Part shown: positions 18,655 to 27,819 of the stretch, one piece after another
How positions within the stretch are numbered: the stretch's first letter is position 1
Layout: each line of letters begins with the position of its first letter
NCBI RefSeq assembly: GCF_014836875.1
Contig: NZ_JACSQC010000005.1
Span: forward strand, 186,001 to 250,000
Length of the DNA stretch: 64,000 nucleotides
Direction of reading: 5' to 3'
Source: Arthrobacter pullicola
Lineage (GTDB): Bacteria > Actinomycetota > Actinomycetes > Actinomycetales > Micrococcaceae
Position numbers and translations under genes: made by a program
The notes under the pieces: generated by a model
The model's input: only the letters and a program-made list of their open reading frames with translations
The model's database searches: none
What the model was told of the DNA's origin: nothing

Positions 18655-20475
18655 ATGCCCCCGCAGACAACTTTGTGGCAGTCCCTGGGGCGTCTGTACC
18701 CGCATATCAAGCCGATTCTTCCGCGCCTGTTCCTGGGCTTTCTCTGCGCCATTGGTGCGAGCATCGTTGCGCTGGCCATCCCGCAGGTTCTGCGGATCCT
18801 GGTGAATTCCTATCTGCAGCCCGGGGCGCAGTCCTCCGCACTGTGGTGGGCCACCGGCATCGTGGCGCTGCTCGGCATCCTGGAAGCAGCCTTTATGGCC
18901 CTGCGGCGGCAGTTCGCGATCGCCCCCGCCACCACCGTGGAGACCGGCCTGCGCACCTCGTTCTACCGGCACCTGCAGGACCTCTCCGTCGCGTTCCATG
19001 ACCGGTGGGGATCGGGCCAGCTGCTCTCCCGTGCAATGAGCGACCTGAACCTTATTCGCCGCTGGATGGCGTTCGGCGCGATGATGCTGATTGTCACCGT
19101 CCTGACCGTGGTCATCGGCGTCACCATCATGTTTTTCACGAGCTGGCAGCTGGCGCTGGTATTTCTGCTGGCTGCCGTCCCGATCATCGTTTACGGCTTC
19201 CGGTTCCGGCGCTTCTACGGCAAGGTGTCCCGGCAGAGCCAGGACCAGGCCGGGGACCTGGCCACCACCGTAGAGGAATCCGTCCACGGTATCCGCGTGC
19301 TCAAGGCCTTCGGCCGCAGCTCCGAAGCCCTGGACGCGTTCGAGGAGCAGGCCCAGGGGCTGCGCCAGACCGAGGTCTTCAAGGCGAACTCGCTGGCCAA
19401 GTTCTCCCTGGTGGTAACCCTGCTGCCCGAAGCCGCGCTTGCCGTGTCCCTGGTCTGGGGCATCCTGCTGGTCAACGCAGGGGACCTGAGTATCGGTGCC
19501 CTGGTCGCGTTCTTCGCCACGGCCGCCGTCGTAGCCGGTCCGGTCGAATCCATGGGCCCGCTGCTCTCCATGACCCTCACCGCGAAGACCGCGATCGACC
19601 GGCATTTCGAGGTCATGGACGCCAAACGCACCATTACGGATCCGCCGCAGCCCCGGCGCCCGCAGGCGGTACGAGGCCATCTGGCCTTCAAGGACGTCCA
19701 TTTCGCCTATCCGGATGCTGCCGGGGATCGGCCGGACGTGCTCGACGGCGTCACCTTGGAACTGCGAGCCGGTGAAACCATGGCGCTGGTCGGGATCACC
19801 GGCAGCGGGAAGTCCACTCTGCTGCAGCTGGTCCCCCGGCTGTACGACGTGACTGGAGGAACCATCCGGATCGACGGCGTCGACCTGCGCGAGTATGCCC
19901 TGGAGGAGCTGCGCTCCATTGTGGCCGTCGCATTCGAGGACACCACCCTGTTTTCCAGCTCTGTCCGGGACAACGTCCTGCTGGGTGCCGATCCAGCCAA
20001 CGACGCCGAAGCGGAGCTGCTGCTGCGCGAAGCCCTGGACGTGGCGCAGGCCCAGTTCGTCTACTCGCTGCCGGATGGGGCTGACACGCTGATCGGGGAG
20101 GAAGGCCTCAGCCTCTCCGGCGGACAGCGCCAGCGGATAGCCCTGGCCCGGGCCATCGCCGCCCAGCCCAGCGTCCTGATTATGGATGATCCGCTCTCTG
20201 CCCTCGATGTGCGCACCGAGGAGCTGGTGGAACACCGCCTGCGCGAGGTCCTGGCCGAGACGACCACCCTGGTGGTGGCGCACCGGCCGTCCACGGTGAG
20301 CCTCGCGGACCGCGTGGCCCTGTTGGAGGGCGGCCGGATCTCCGCGGTGGGCACCCACGCCGAGCTGCTGGCCGGTAACGAGCATTACCGGCATGTCATC
20401 GCCAGCCTCCCGGCCACGCCGCAGGATCTGGACAGCGAGCTGGAACCCGATGACGAAGATGAGGTAGTCCTGTGA
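18655..20475 (+). CDS. ABC exporter half-transporter with degenerate catalytic site (subunit 1 of a heterodimer)
   Basis: 606 aa. Six transmembrane helices (residues about 20-300) precede one nucleotide-binding domain: Walker [10 protein letters not shown] (about 380), canonical signature LSGGQRQR (about 488), Walker [12 protein letters not shown]. Here Asp512 stands where the catalytic Glu belongs. The start ATG has AAGAGGA. The stop overlaps the GTG of the next half-transporter. The pattern fits heterodimeric multidrug-type exporters with one degenerate ATP site. Substrate unknown. Confidence 0.92.
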   Translation: MPPQTTLWQSLGRLYPHIKPILPRLFLGFLCAIGASIVALAIPQVLRILVNSYLQPGAQSSALWWATGIVALLGILEAAFMALRRQFAIAPATTVETGLRTSFYRHLQDLSVAFHDRWGSGQLLSRAMSDLNLIRRWMAFGAMMLIVTVLTVVIGVTIMFFTSWQLALVFLLAAVPIIVYGFRFRRFYGKVSRQSQDQAGDLATTVEESVHGIRVLKAFGRSSEALDAFEEQAQGLRQTEVFKANSLAKFSLVVTLLPEAALAVSLVWGILLVNAGDLSIGALVAFFATAAVVAGPVESMGPLLSMTLTAKTAIDRHFEVMDAKRTITDPPQPRRPQAVRGHLAFKDVHFAYPDAAGDRPDVLDGVTLELRAGETMALVGITGSGKSTLLQLVPRLYDVTGGTIRIDGVDLREYALEELRSIVAVAFEDTTLFSSSVRDNVLLGADPANDAEAELLLREALDVAQAQFVYSLPDGADTLIGEEGLSLSGGQRQRIALARAIAAQPSVLIMDDPLSALDVRTEELVEHRLREVLAETTTLVVAHRPSTVSLADRVALLEGGRISAVGTHAELLAGNEHYRHVIASLPATPQDLDSELEPDDEDEVVL

Positions 20476-22352
20476 GCCGGTTCAGCATCCGCCGCGGAGG
20501 CGCTGCCCTACCTGGGGCGAACGCCGGCCCGGCAGCAGCCACCGGAACCGCGGGTGAGGACAACCTCCACCTGGACCAGGCGGAAAACCAGGCCGTCCGG
20601 CGTCGTTCCCTGGCCCTGCTGCGTTCCCTGCTGCGCCCGAACCGCAGCCGTTTTATCCTCACCATCCTCCTGGTCGTCATCTCCCAGGCCGCCCGCGTGG
20701 CCGGTCCGGCGATCATCGCCTACGGCATCGACCATGCACTTCCGGCCCTGAACGGGAACGACGACGGCGGCGGCAGCCCGGTGCCGCTGCTGCTCTCCGG
20801 CGGCACCTACCTGCTCGCGGCCGTGCTGGCAGCGGCACTAACCGCCGGTTATGTCCGTTCCACCGCGCAGCTGAGCCAGGCGATGCTGCTGGACCTGCGG
20901 CTGCGGGTCTTCCGGCACACCCAGCGCCTCAGCCTGGAATTCCACGAACGGTATACCTCCGGGCGGATCATCTCCCGGCAGACCTCGGACCTGGAGGCGC
21001 TGCGCGAACTGCTCGATTCGGGGATCAGCTCGCTGGCGTCCGGGGCCATGTACATGCTCTTCGTCGCGGTCAGCATCTTTGCCCTGGACTGGCGCACCGG
21101 GGTACTGCTCTGCGCCGCGTTCATTCCGATGTACCTGCTCACGCGCTGGTACCAGAAGCGCTCCCAGATTGCCTACCGCGCGTCCCGGGTCACCTCCGCC
21201 CGGCTGATCGTGCATTTCATCGAAACCATGACCGGCATCCGCGCTGTGAAGGCGTTCCGCCGGGAGAAGGTCAATGCTGGCAAGAATGACGAGCTGGCGG
21301 AGGACTACCGCAGGGCAACGCTGCGCTCCATCAACCTCAACGGCGTCTTCCAGCCGGGCCTGATCCTGATCGGCAATTCCACCGTGGCGCTGGTGCTGCT
21401 GGTGGGCGGATACCGGGTGCTCGACGGCGGATTGGAGGTCGGTGCGCTGCTGGCGCTGCTGCTGTATACCAAGCGTTTCTTCCAGCCGGTGGACCAGATG
21501 GCGATGTTCTACAACTCGTTCCAGTCCGCCTCCGCCGCCCTGGAAAAGGTGTCCGGCCTGCTGGAGGAAGTACCCACCGTGCGTCCGCCGAATCATCCGG
21601 TGGAGCTCAAGGAAGCCAAGGGCGAGATCCAGTTCGACGGTGTGGAGTTCCGTTACGGGGACGGTCCGGTGATCCTGCCGCGGATGGACCTGCACATTCC
21701 TGCCGGGCAGACGGTGGCCCTGGTGGGCCAAACGGGGGCCGGGAAGTCGACGCTGGCCAAGCTGATCGCCCGCTTCTACGACCCCTCGGCCGGAGCTGTG
21801 CTGCTGGACGGGGTGGACCTGCGGGACCTGACCCAGCGGGACCTGCGCCGCGCCGTCGTGATGGTGACCCAGGAGGCGTTTCTGTTCAGCGGGTCGGTGG
21901 CGGAGAACATTGCCCTGGGTAAACCCGGTGCCTCGCCGGCGGAAATCGAGGCTGCTGCCCGGGCCGTGGGTGCGCATGAATTCATCGAGTCCCTGCCCGA
22001 AGGATATGAGACCGATGTGAACAAGCGCGGCGGCCGGGTCTCCGCCGGGCAGCGGCAGCTGATCAGCTTTGCCCGGGCCTTCCTGGCCGATCCGGCGGTG
22101 CTCATCCTGGATGAGGCAACGTCCTCCCTGGACATTCCGAGCGAGCGGCTGGTGCAGCAGGGCCTGAAGACCCTGCTCGGCAGCCGGACAGCGCTGATCA
22201 TCGCCCACCGGCTCTCCACCGTGGAGATCGCCGACCGGGTGCTGGTCATGGCTGACGGTCAGGTGGTTGAGGACGGCACACCGAAGGAGCTGACCAGCGG
22301 CACCGGACGGTTCGCTGCCCTGAACGCCGCCTGGCAGGATTCGCTCGTCTAG
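20472..22352 (+). CDS. ABC exporter half-transporter with canonical Walker B (subunit 2 of a heterodimer)
   Basis: 626 aa. A cytoplasmic N-terminal extension of about 50 residues and a six-helix membrane domain precede a nucleotide-binding domain with Walker [10 protein letters not shown], Walker [12 protein letters not shown] (catalytic Glu548) and a non-canonical signature V523-SAGQ in place of LSGGQ. Together with subunit 1 this gives one full and one degenerate ATP site. The GTG start overlaps the upstream stop by 4 bases, so the subunits are co-translated. Confidence 0.93.
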   Translation: MSRFSIRRGGAALPGANAGPAAATGTAGEDNLHLDQAENQAVRRRSLALLRSLLRPNRSRFILTILLVVISQAARVAGPAIIAYGIDHALPALNGNDDGGGSPVPLLLSGGTYLLAAVLAAALTAGYVRSTAQLSQAMLLDLRLRVFRHTQRLSLEFHERYTSGRIISRQTSDLEALRELLDSGISSLASGAMYMLFVAVSIFALDWRTGVLLCAAFIPMYLLTRWYQKRSQIAYRASRVTSARLIVHFIETMTGIRAVKAFRREKVNAGKNDELAEDYRRATLRSINLNGVFQPGLILIGNSTVALVLLVGGYRVLDGGLEVGALLALLLYTKRFFQPVDQMAMFYNSFQSASAALEKVSGLLEEVPTVRPPNHPVELKEAKGEIQFDGVEFRYGDGPVILPRMDLHIPAGQTVALVGQTGAGKSTLAKLIARFYDPSAGAVLLDGVDLRDLTQRDLRRAVVMVTQEAFLFSGSVAENIALGKPGASPAEIEAAARAVGAHEFIESLPEGYETDVNKRGGRVSAGQRQLISFARAFLADPAVLILDEATSSLDIPSERLVQQGLKTLLGSRTALIIAHRLSTVEIADRVLVMADGQVVEDGTPKELTSGTGRFAALNAAWQDSLV

Positions 22353-22455
22353 TGTGTTTCGCCTGCCCAGGAGCTGAATTTCGTTCTCCCGCAGGTTGTC
22401 GAGTACACTTGTAAAGTTGCTTCGCCGGGAGGGAAACCTTCCGAAGCAGTGGTTA

Positions 22456-22532
<77 letters not shown>

Positions 22533-22542
22533 AAACAAAGAA

Positions 22543-22574
22543 GGACCTGCTGTTTTCAGCGGGTCCTTTTTTGC
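22543..22574 (+). terminator. Terminator after tRNA-Pro
   Basis: GGACCTGCTG pairs with CAGCGGGTCC (one G-T wobble) around TTTT, followed by TTTTTTG. It lies 11 bases beyond the tRNA CCA end. Confidence 0.88.
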
Positions 22575-22733
22575 TGCCCTTTGATGGTTCGATCCCGCCG
22601 CCCAGCCGGAACCCACCGGCAAGGCATGCGTATTCCGGCTGAGCTGAGTCCATTCGACCGGGCGCCCTTGAATCATCCGGTCCCGGCGGTAGGCTCGGGT
22701 TCACTCTCTGTCTAGCTGCCCAGGAGCCTCGCC

Positions 22734-23375
22734 ATGGCTGTTCGCGTTGACCTCAACATTTCCCTGGACGGATACGCCACCACCACGGACCAGACACCGG
22801 AGCACCCGTTCGGCCAGGACTGGGGCCGGCTCGTCGGCGCGTATGCAGCCACCCGGACCTTCCGCGAGCGGGTACTGCTCGAGACCGGCGGCGAAGGGAC
22901 TACGGGCGTGGATGACAAGTATGCCCAGGCCTACTTCGACGAGATCGGGGCTGAGATCATGGGGGCCGGCATGTTTGGCCTGCATAATTTCCCCGATGAT
23001 CCGGATTGGCAGGGCTGGTGGGGCGAAGAGCCTCCGTTCCGCGTTCCGGTCTACGTCCTGACGCATACGCCGCGCCCGCTGATCGAAATGGCTAACGGTA
23101 CCCGGTTCGAGTTCCTCACCGCCTCCCCCGAAGAAGCGCTGGACCTGGCCACGGAAACTGCCGCGGGCAAGGACGTCAGGGTGGGCGGGGGCCCCACGGT
23201 GGTCAAGTCATTTCTGGAGGCCGGTCTGGTCGACCAGCTGCATGTGGGCATCACCCCCATCCTGCTGGGCCGCGGCATCAACCTGTGGGAGGGGCTCCGC
23301 GGCCTCGAAGACGCCTACGACGTCAGTGCGGAAACGGCGGAAAGCGGCGTGGTGCACCTGACCTTCCGGGGCTGA
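22734..23375 (+). CDS. Dihydrofolate reductase-like/RibD C-terminal domain protein
   Basis: 213 aa single-domain protein. It begins VRVDLNISLDGYA as in the RibD-C/DHFR superfamily, with the central VYVLTHTPR, the NADPH-binding VRVGGGPTVVKSFLEAGLVDQL and the terminal HVGITPILLGRGINLWEGL. Members are NADPH-dependent reductases; the substrate is unknown and it need not reduce dihydrofolate. It is an isolated gene with a strong terminator downstream. Confidence 0.88.
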   Translation: MAVRVDLNISLDGYATTTDQTPEHPFGQDWGRLVGAYAATRTFRERVLLETGGEGTTGVDDKYAQAYFDEIGAEIMGAGMFGLHNFPDDPDWQGWWGEEPPFRVPVYVLTHTPRPLIEMANGTRFEFLTASPEEALDLATETAAGKDVRVGGGPTVVKSFLEAGLVDQLHVGITPILLGRGINLWEGLRGLEDAYDVSAETAESGVVHLTFRG

Positions 23376-23382
23376 AACAAAG

Positions 23383-23411
23383 CGGCCCCGGGAAATCCCG
23401 GGGCCGTTTTC
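23383..23411. terminator. Bidirectional terminator between the DHFR-like gene and purC
   Basis: CGGCCCCGGGA pairs with TCCCGGGGCCG around AA, followed by TTTTC on the plus strand and preceded by A-rich sequence, so it can work for both converging transcripts. Confidence 0.85.
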
Positions 23412-23419
23412 AGGAGATG

Positions 23420-24313
23420 CTAGACGAACGCTTTTCCGGTAAGCCGTTCGTACGCGTCGACGTAGCGGGCGCGGGTGCGCTCGACGACGTCGGCAGGCAG
23501 GGCGGGAGGCTGCGTGTCTGAAGCCTTGTCCCAGCCGGACTCGGGGGAGGTCAGCCAGTCCCGGACATACTGCTTGTCGAAGGACGGCTGGGCCTGGCCG
23601 GGCTCGTACAGGGACGCATCCCAGAACCGTGAGGAATCCGGGGTCAGCACCTCATCGCCCAGAGTGACCAGTCCGGTAGCCGGATCCAGCCCGAACTCCA
23701 CCTTGGTGTCCGCCAGGATGATCCCCCGCTCCCGGGCAACCGCCTCGGCAGTCGTGTAGATTTCCAGCGTCAGGGTGCGGATCTTCGCGGCGGTCTCGGC
23801 ACCCACGGCGGCGACGACGGCGTCGTAATTAATGTTCTCGTCATGCTCGCCCACCTCTGCCTTGGCCGACGGCGTGAAGATTGCCGGCTCCAGCCGCGAG
23901 CCGTCCACCAGGCCGGCTGGCAGCGGCACGTCGCAAACGGTCTGCGAGTTCTTGTACTCGATGAGCCCGGACCCGGTGAGGTAGCCTCGGGCGATGGCTT
24001 CCACCGGGTACATCTCCAGCTTTTTGCAGATCATGGCCCGCCCGGCGACTTCGGCCGGAACGCCTTCGTCGGCAGAAATCACGTGGTTGGGAATGCTCTT
24101 CAGCTGGTCGAACCACCACAGGCTGAGCTGTGTCAGGATCCGGCCCTTGTCCGGGATGGTGCTGGAAAGGACGTGGTCGTAGGCGCTGATCCGGTCGCTT
24201 GCGACCACCAGCACCCGGTCATCCGGAGCGTCCTCGCCAGCCGGAACATACAGGTCGCGGACCTTCCCGGAATAGATGTGCTTCCAGCCCTGCAGCTGCG
24301 GTGCCTGGCTCAT
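23420..24313 (-). CDS. purC: Phosphoribosylaminoimidazole-succinocarboxamide (SAICAR) synthase
   Basis: 297 aa enzyme joining aspartate to CAIR in purine synthesis. It shows SGKVRDLY at the N-terminus (ATP loop), VVASDRISAYDHVL, PVEAIARGYLTGSG and LADTKVEFGLD. The length is typical of the longer (yeast-like) form. The start overlaps the purD stop by 4 bases, giving a purD-purC operon. Confidence 0.96.
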   Translation of the reverse strand: MSQAPQLQGWKHIYSGKVRDLYVPAGEDAPDDRVLVVASDRISAYDHVLSSTIPDKGRILTQLSLWWFDQLKSIPNHVISADEGVPAEVAGRAMICKKLEMYPVEAIARGYLTGSGLIEYKNSQTVCDVPLPAGLVDGSRLEPAIFTPSAKAEVGEHDENINYDAVVAAVGAETAAKIRTLTLEIYTTAEAVARERGIILADTKVEFGLDPATGLVTLGDEVLTPDSSRFWDASLYEPGQAQPSFDKQYVRDWLTSPESGWDKASDTQPPALPADVVERTRARYVDAYERLTGKAFV

Positions 24314-25626
24314 GAAAGTTCCTTCTCATTGTCGATGCCCGCGCTGCCAGCCGGCACCACAATCTCGCCGAGTGAAGCCTTGAGTGCAATATCGGTGCGG
24401 TGCTGCGAACCTTCCAAACCGATCTCGGCGACACCCGCATAGGCAAGATCCCGGGCCTGCACCAGGTCCTGGCCCAGGGCCACAACGGCGAGCACCCGGC
24501 CCCCGGCGCTGACGATTTCCGCGGCGTCGAGCCGGGTTCCGGCGTGCAGCACGTGCACGCCTTCGATCGCTTCCGCTTCCACCAGGCCCAGGATCGGATC
24601 ACCGGTGCGCGGAGTGTCAGGGTAGTTTTCGGAGGCGACGACGACGGCGACGGCCGTGCGTGCGTCCCACTTCAGCTGCTCCATGGCGTCCAGTTCGCCC
24701 TTGGCCGCTGCCAGCAGCAGCCCGCCGAGCGGGGTCTTCAGCCGGGCCAGGACCGCCTGGGTTTCCGGATCGCCGAAGCGGGCGTTGAACTCGATGACGC
24801 GCATACCGCGGGAGGTCAGGGCCAGTCCGCAGTACAGCACGCCCACGAACGGGGTGCCGCGGGCCGCCATTTCATCCACTGTCGGCTGGGCGACGCGGGC
24901 AATAACGTCGTCCACCAGATTTGCCGGGGCCCACTCCAGCGGCGAGTAAGCACCCATGCCGCCGGTGTTGGGGCCTTCGTCATTGTCAAAGATGCGCTTG
25001 AAGTCCTGTGCGGGGGCGAGCGGCACCACGTGCCGACCGTCTGAGAGGACAAACAGGGAGACTTCGGGTCCGTCGAGGTATTCCTCGATCACCACGGTGC
25101 CGCCGGCGTCGAAGCAGGCCTGCGCGTGCGCGATTGCCTCATCCCGGTCGGAAGTGACGACGACGCCCTTCCCGGCGGCAAGCCCGTCGTCCTTAACTAC
25201 GTAGGGCGCACCGAAGGTGTCCAGCGCGTCTGCCGCTTCCTCGGCTGTGGCAGCAACCCGGGCCATGGCCGTGGGGACGTTGGCTGCGGCCATGATCTGC
25301 TTGGCGAACGCCTTGGAGGCTTCGAGCTGCGCCGCTTCGCGGGACGGGCCGAAGACCGGAACACCGGCGTCGCGCAGCGCATCGGATACGCCGGCGGCGA
25401 GCGGAGCCTCCGGCCCCACGATCACCAGCTCTGAACCGAGGCTGCGGGCCAGTTCGGTCACGGCCGCGGGATCGCTGGCGTTGACGGGATGGACTGGCAC
25501 AATCTGGGCGATTCCCGCGTTACCGGGAGCCGCATGGACTTCCGAAACGTAGGGATCGGCCAGCAATGCCCGGACAATGGCGTGTTCGCGGCCACCGGGG
25601 CCGACAACGAGAACCTTCACAATCAT
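24310..25626 (-). CDS. purD: Phosphoribosylamine-glycine ligase (GAR synthetase)
   Basis: 438 aa ATP-grasp enzyme of purine synthesis. It has KVLVVGPGGREHAIV at the N-terminus, AAPGNAGI, the ATP-grasp segment PYVVKDDGLAAGKGVVV, and NTGGMGAYSP and EFNARFGDPETQ in the active site. ATG 25626 is used; GTG 25620 would give the family-typical start MKVLVVG and is a real alternative. It is cotranscribed with purC. Confidence 0.95.
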   Translation of the reverse strand: MIVKVLVVGPGGREHAIVRALLADPYVSEVHAAPGNAGIAQIVPVHPVNASDPAAVTELARSLGSELVIVGPEAPLAAGVSDALRDAGVPVFGPSREAAQLEASKAFAKQIMAAANVPTAMARVAATAEEAADALDTFGAPYVVKDDGLAAGKGVVVTSDRDEAIAHAQACFDAGGTVVIEEYLDGPEVSLFVLSDGRHVVPLAPAQDFKRIFDNDEGPNTGGMGAYSPLEWAPANLVDDVIARVAQPTVDEMAARGTPFVGVLYCGLALTSRGMRVIEFNARFGDPETQAVLARLKTPLGGLLLAAAKGELDAMEQLKWDARTAVAVVVASENYPDTPRTGDPILGLVEAEAIEGVHVLHAGTRLDAAEIVSAGGRVLAVVALGQDLVQARDLAYAGVAEIGLEGSQHRTDIALKASLGEIVVPAGSAGIDNEKELS

Positions 25627-26033
25627 TCAGCGTATGGCAGGAACGCGGCACCGTAAAAGCCGCGGACTAAGCATGACGGCATCCCGCCGGACGGTTTGAC
25701 CCTGAAGCGTTGCCCACGCGCCGCTGGCAGGCGGATAGTAAATGGTGGCGGATGCAACGGCTCCGCCGGCGGGCGGTGAGGTAGACGGGCACGACGGCTG
25801 TGCCGGGGCGGTCATCGCTCCCCTGCCTCACCGCGCGCGCCGCCTGATTTTTCCGGACCACGTCCCGTCCCAGCGGGCGGGACCGGCCGGGTTGTTTCCT
25901 GCCACCGCGGATCCTCCCTTGCAGCCGTCTCTGTGGGCGCAAAGCTACCGTCCGGTCTCCTTGCCGGCAACAACCCGTTCCGCTTCAGTGCGTGCGTCCC
26001 GGGCTGCGCGCCGGACTTTCGTAGACTGGCAGT
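25627..26033. other. Divergent promoter region between purD and the asparaginase gene
   Basis: This 407-base gap holds no supported gene. TACTAT on the minus strand (25735-25740) could be the purD -10, giving a leader of about 100 bases; TAGACT at 26022-26027 probably serves the asparaginase gene. I saw no purine riboswitch-like structure. Confidence 0.45.
26022..26027 (+). promoter_or_regulatory. Candidate -10 giving a leaderless asparaginase transcript
   Basis: TAGACT is followed by exactly 6 bases (GGCAGT) and then ATG 26034. There is no ribosome-binding site. This is the same layout as at seven other starts in the window. Confidence 0.5.
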
Positions 26034-27038
26034 ATGTCTGCCACTTTTACTGCCGCTGATGCCGTCGAACTCGCCGTTGTGGAACGCAACGGTTTCATTG
26101 AGTCCCGGCACGCGGGGTCTGCCGTCGTCCTCTCCGGAGACGGGTCGGTGGTGACCGCCCTCGGCGATATTACGACGCCGGTCTTCCCCCGGTCCTCCCT
26201 CAAACCCTTCCAGGCGGTTGCCGCCATGCAGGCCGGTGTTCCCCTGCGCGGACCGCAGGTGGCACTCGCCGCGGCAAGCCACACCGGAGCCAAGGAACAC
26301 ACCGACGTCGTCCGCGGCATGCTGGAGGCCGCAGGCCTGACCGAAGACCACCTCCAGTGCCCGGCGGACTGGCCGCAGAATGAGGAAGCCCGGACAGCAC
26401 TGATCCGTGCAGGTAAGGGCAAGCAGAAGATTGCCTTCAACTGCTCCGGCAAACATGCCGCGTTCCTGTGGGCGTGCACCGAAAACGGCTGGGACACCGG
26501 CACATACCTGGACCCCCGGCATCCGATGCAGCAGGGCGTGGCCCGCGTCGTCGAAGAATACTGCGGTGAGACGCCGGCCCACTGGGCCGTCGATGGCTGC
26601 GGCGCACCCCTGGCTGCGGTATCCCTGACCGGCCTTGCCCGGGGAATCGGCCGGCTGGCCCAGGCCCCGTCCGGCAAACACGGTGACGCGCGTGCCGCAA
26701 CCGTGGCCACCGCCATGCTCGACTACCCCTGGGCCGTGCACGGTGCCGGCAAGGAAAACACCACGGTCATGGAGGACCTCGGGGTCATCGCCAAGAGCGG
26801 CGCCGAAGGTGTCCTGGTCCTGGGTACCAGCACCGGCGCTTCCGTGGCGCTCAAGATGCTCGACGGCAATGGACGGGCCGCAACACTGGTTGGACTGACC
26901 CTGCTCGCAGCCAGCGGCGCGATCGATCCGGAGGCTGTCTTCAAGGTCCTCGCCAAGGTGGTGCCTCCGGTCCTCGGCGGCGGCAACCCGGTCGGCAGCC
27001 TCCGGCTCGCCGCCCCCGTCACCGCGCTGCTGGACTAA
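26034..27038 (+). CDS. Asparaginase (asparaginase II family, Rhizobium etli type)
   Basis: 334 aa. The RSSLKPFQA motif (residues about 53-61) carries the Ser/Lys pair of this serine-hydrolase-like family. Further conserved parts are AAASHTGAKEHTDVV, NCSGKHAAFLWAC (a cysteine-containing, possibly metal-binding site) and the terminal GNPVGSLRLA. It is unrelated to E. coli AnsA/AnsB. It hydrolyses asparagine to aspartate and ammonia; the aspartate could feed purC next door, which is inference. The SCP2-like gene starts 3 bases after the stop. Confidence 0.88.
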   Translation: MSATFTAADAVELAVVERNGFIESRHAGSAVVLSGDGSVVTALGDITTPVFPRSSLKPFQAVAAMQAGVPLRGPQVALAAASHTGAKEHTDVVRGMLEAAGLTEDHLQCPADWPQNEEARTALIRAGKGKQKIAFNCSGKHAAFLWACTENGWDTGTYLDPRHPMQQGVARVVEEYCGETPAHWAVDGCGAPLAAVSLTGLARGIGRLAQAPSGKHGDARAATVATAMLDYPWAVHGAGKENTTVMEDLGVIAKSGAEGVLVLGTSTGASVALKMLDGNGRAATLVGLTLLAASGAIDPEAVFKVLAKVVPPVLGGGNPVGSLRLAAPVTALLD

Positions 27039-27041
27039 GGC

Positions 27042-27422
27042 GTGGCGCGACGCAGGATCTCCGCCGCCGACGGCAGGACAGCGCTCTCTGCGGCGGCTGC
27101 CGGCGGAACGGACCGCGCAACGACGGCGACCGCCGTGCGCTATGCCCTCGAAGAGCTGGCCGAGCGGGTGCCGGGCAACAGCGTGGAAGTCCGGGTGCCG
27201 CCGTTCGGCGTTACGCAATGCATCCCGGGTCCCCGCCACACCCGCGGCACGCCGCCGAACGTGGTGGAGACAGACGCCGCCACCTGGCTGGCCCTGGTAA
27301 CCGGCGCCCAATCCTGGGCCGGAGCCGTCGCCGCCGGGAAAGTCTCTGCCTCGGGGCTTCGCGCCGACCTTAACGAGTGCCTCCCGTTGTTCCCGGAGCT
27401 TGGCGCCGGCGTCGGGCAGTAG
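27042..27422 (+). CDS. Sterol-carrier (SCP2-like) family protein
   Basis: 126 aa from GTG 27042. The fold region reads [41 protein letters not shown] and ends with a short helix ([11 protein letters not shown]), as in the actinobacterial sterol carrier family proteins that often lie near purF. It probably binds a hydrophobic ligand; the role is not known. Confidence 0.78.
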   Translation: MARRRISAADGRTALSAAAAGGTDRATTATAVRYALEELAERVPGNSVEVRVPPFGVTQCIPGPRHTRGTPPNVVETDAATWLALVTGAQSWAGAVAAGKVSASGLRADLNECLPLFPELGAGVGQ

Positions 27423-27435
27423 CCTCTACTCCCGG

Positions 27436-27441
27436 TAGAAT
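27436..27441 (+). promoter_or_regulatory. Candidate -10 giving a leaderless transcript
   Basis: TAGAAT, near the TATAAT consensus, is followed by 6 bases (TCCCGT) and ATG 27448, with no ribosome site. Confidence 0.5.
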
Positions 27442-27447
27442 TCCCGT

Positions 27448-27768
27448 ATGACTTCAGAGCAGCACAGCCCTGAGCGGCGCGAGATCACCATTCGCCGAGC
27501 TCCCCGCTTCGTTCCCTTTATGGTGCTGGGCGCGGTTGCCGCCTTCGTCGTGGCCATCATCATGGCCTACACCGGACCGGAGAACGCGCAGTACACCCGT
27601 GAGTCGGTTCTGGGCTTCTTCTTCGTGATCCTCGCGCTTCCCGGCGTCGCACTTGGCTCGATTCTTGCGCTCGTGCTGGACCGCATCAGTGTCCGCCGCG
27701 CCGAGCACGCCGTCGTCGAGGCCGCCGATGACGAGCCCGGAAACACCGGCGGGTCCCCCACCGCGTAA
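27448..27768 (+). CDS. Small two-helix membrane protein
   Basis: 106 aa. The charged N-terminus ends in RRAPRFVPF. Two membrane helices follow (residues about 28-44 and 57-78), then a cytoplasmic acidic tail. Small proteins like this commonly precede purF in Micrococcaceae; no function is known to me. Confidence 0.75.
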   Translation: MTSEQHSPERREITIRRAPRFVPFMVLGAVAAFVVAIIMAYTGPENAQYTRESVLGFFFVILALPGVALGSILALVLDRISVRRAEHAVVEAADDEPGNTGGSPTA

Positions 27769-27819
27769 CGCACTGTCCCAGAGCCGGTTGCACGCGGTGA
27801 CCATGAGAGAATAACTCCT

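Noticed and set aside
18592-20394. 600-codon minus-strand frame opposite the first ABC half-transporter
   Set aside because: It is rich in Gly/Gln/Arg/His without any family pattern; the plus strand has all ABC motifs. Typical high-GC shadow, as are those at 6625-8457, 10050-10988, 20838-22514, 25812-27311 and 40539-41969.
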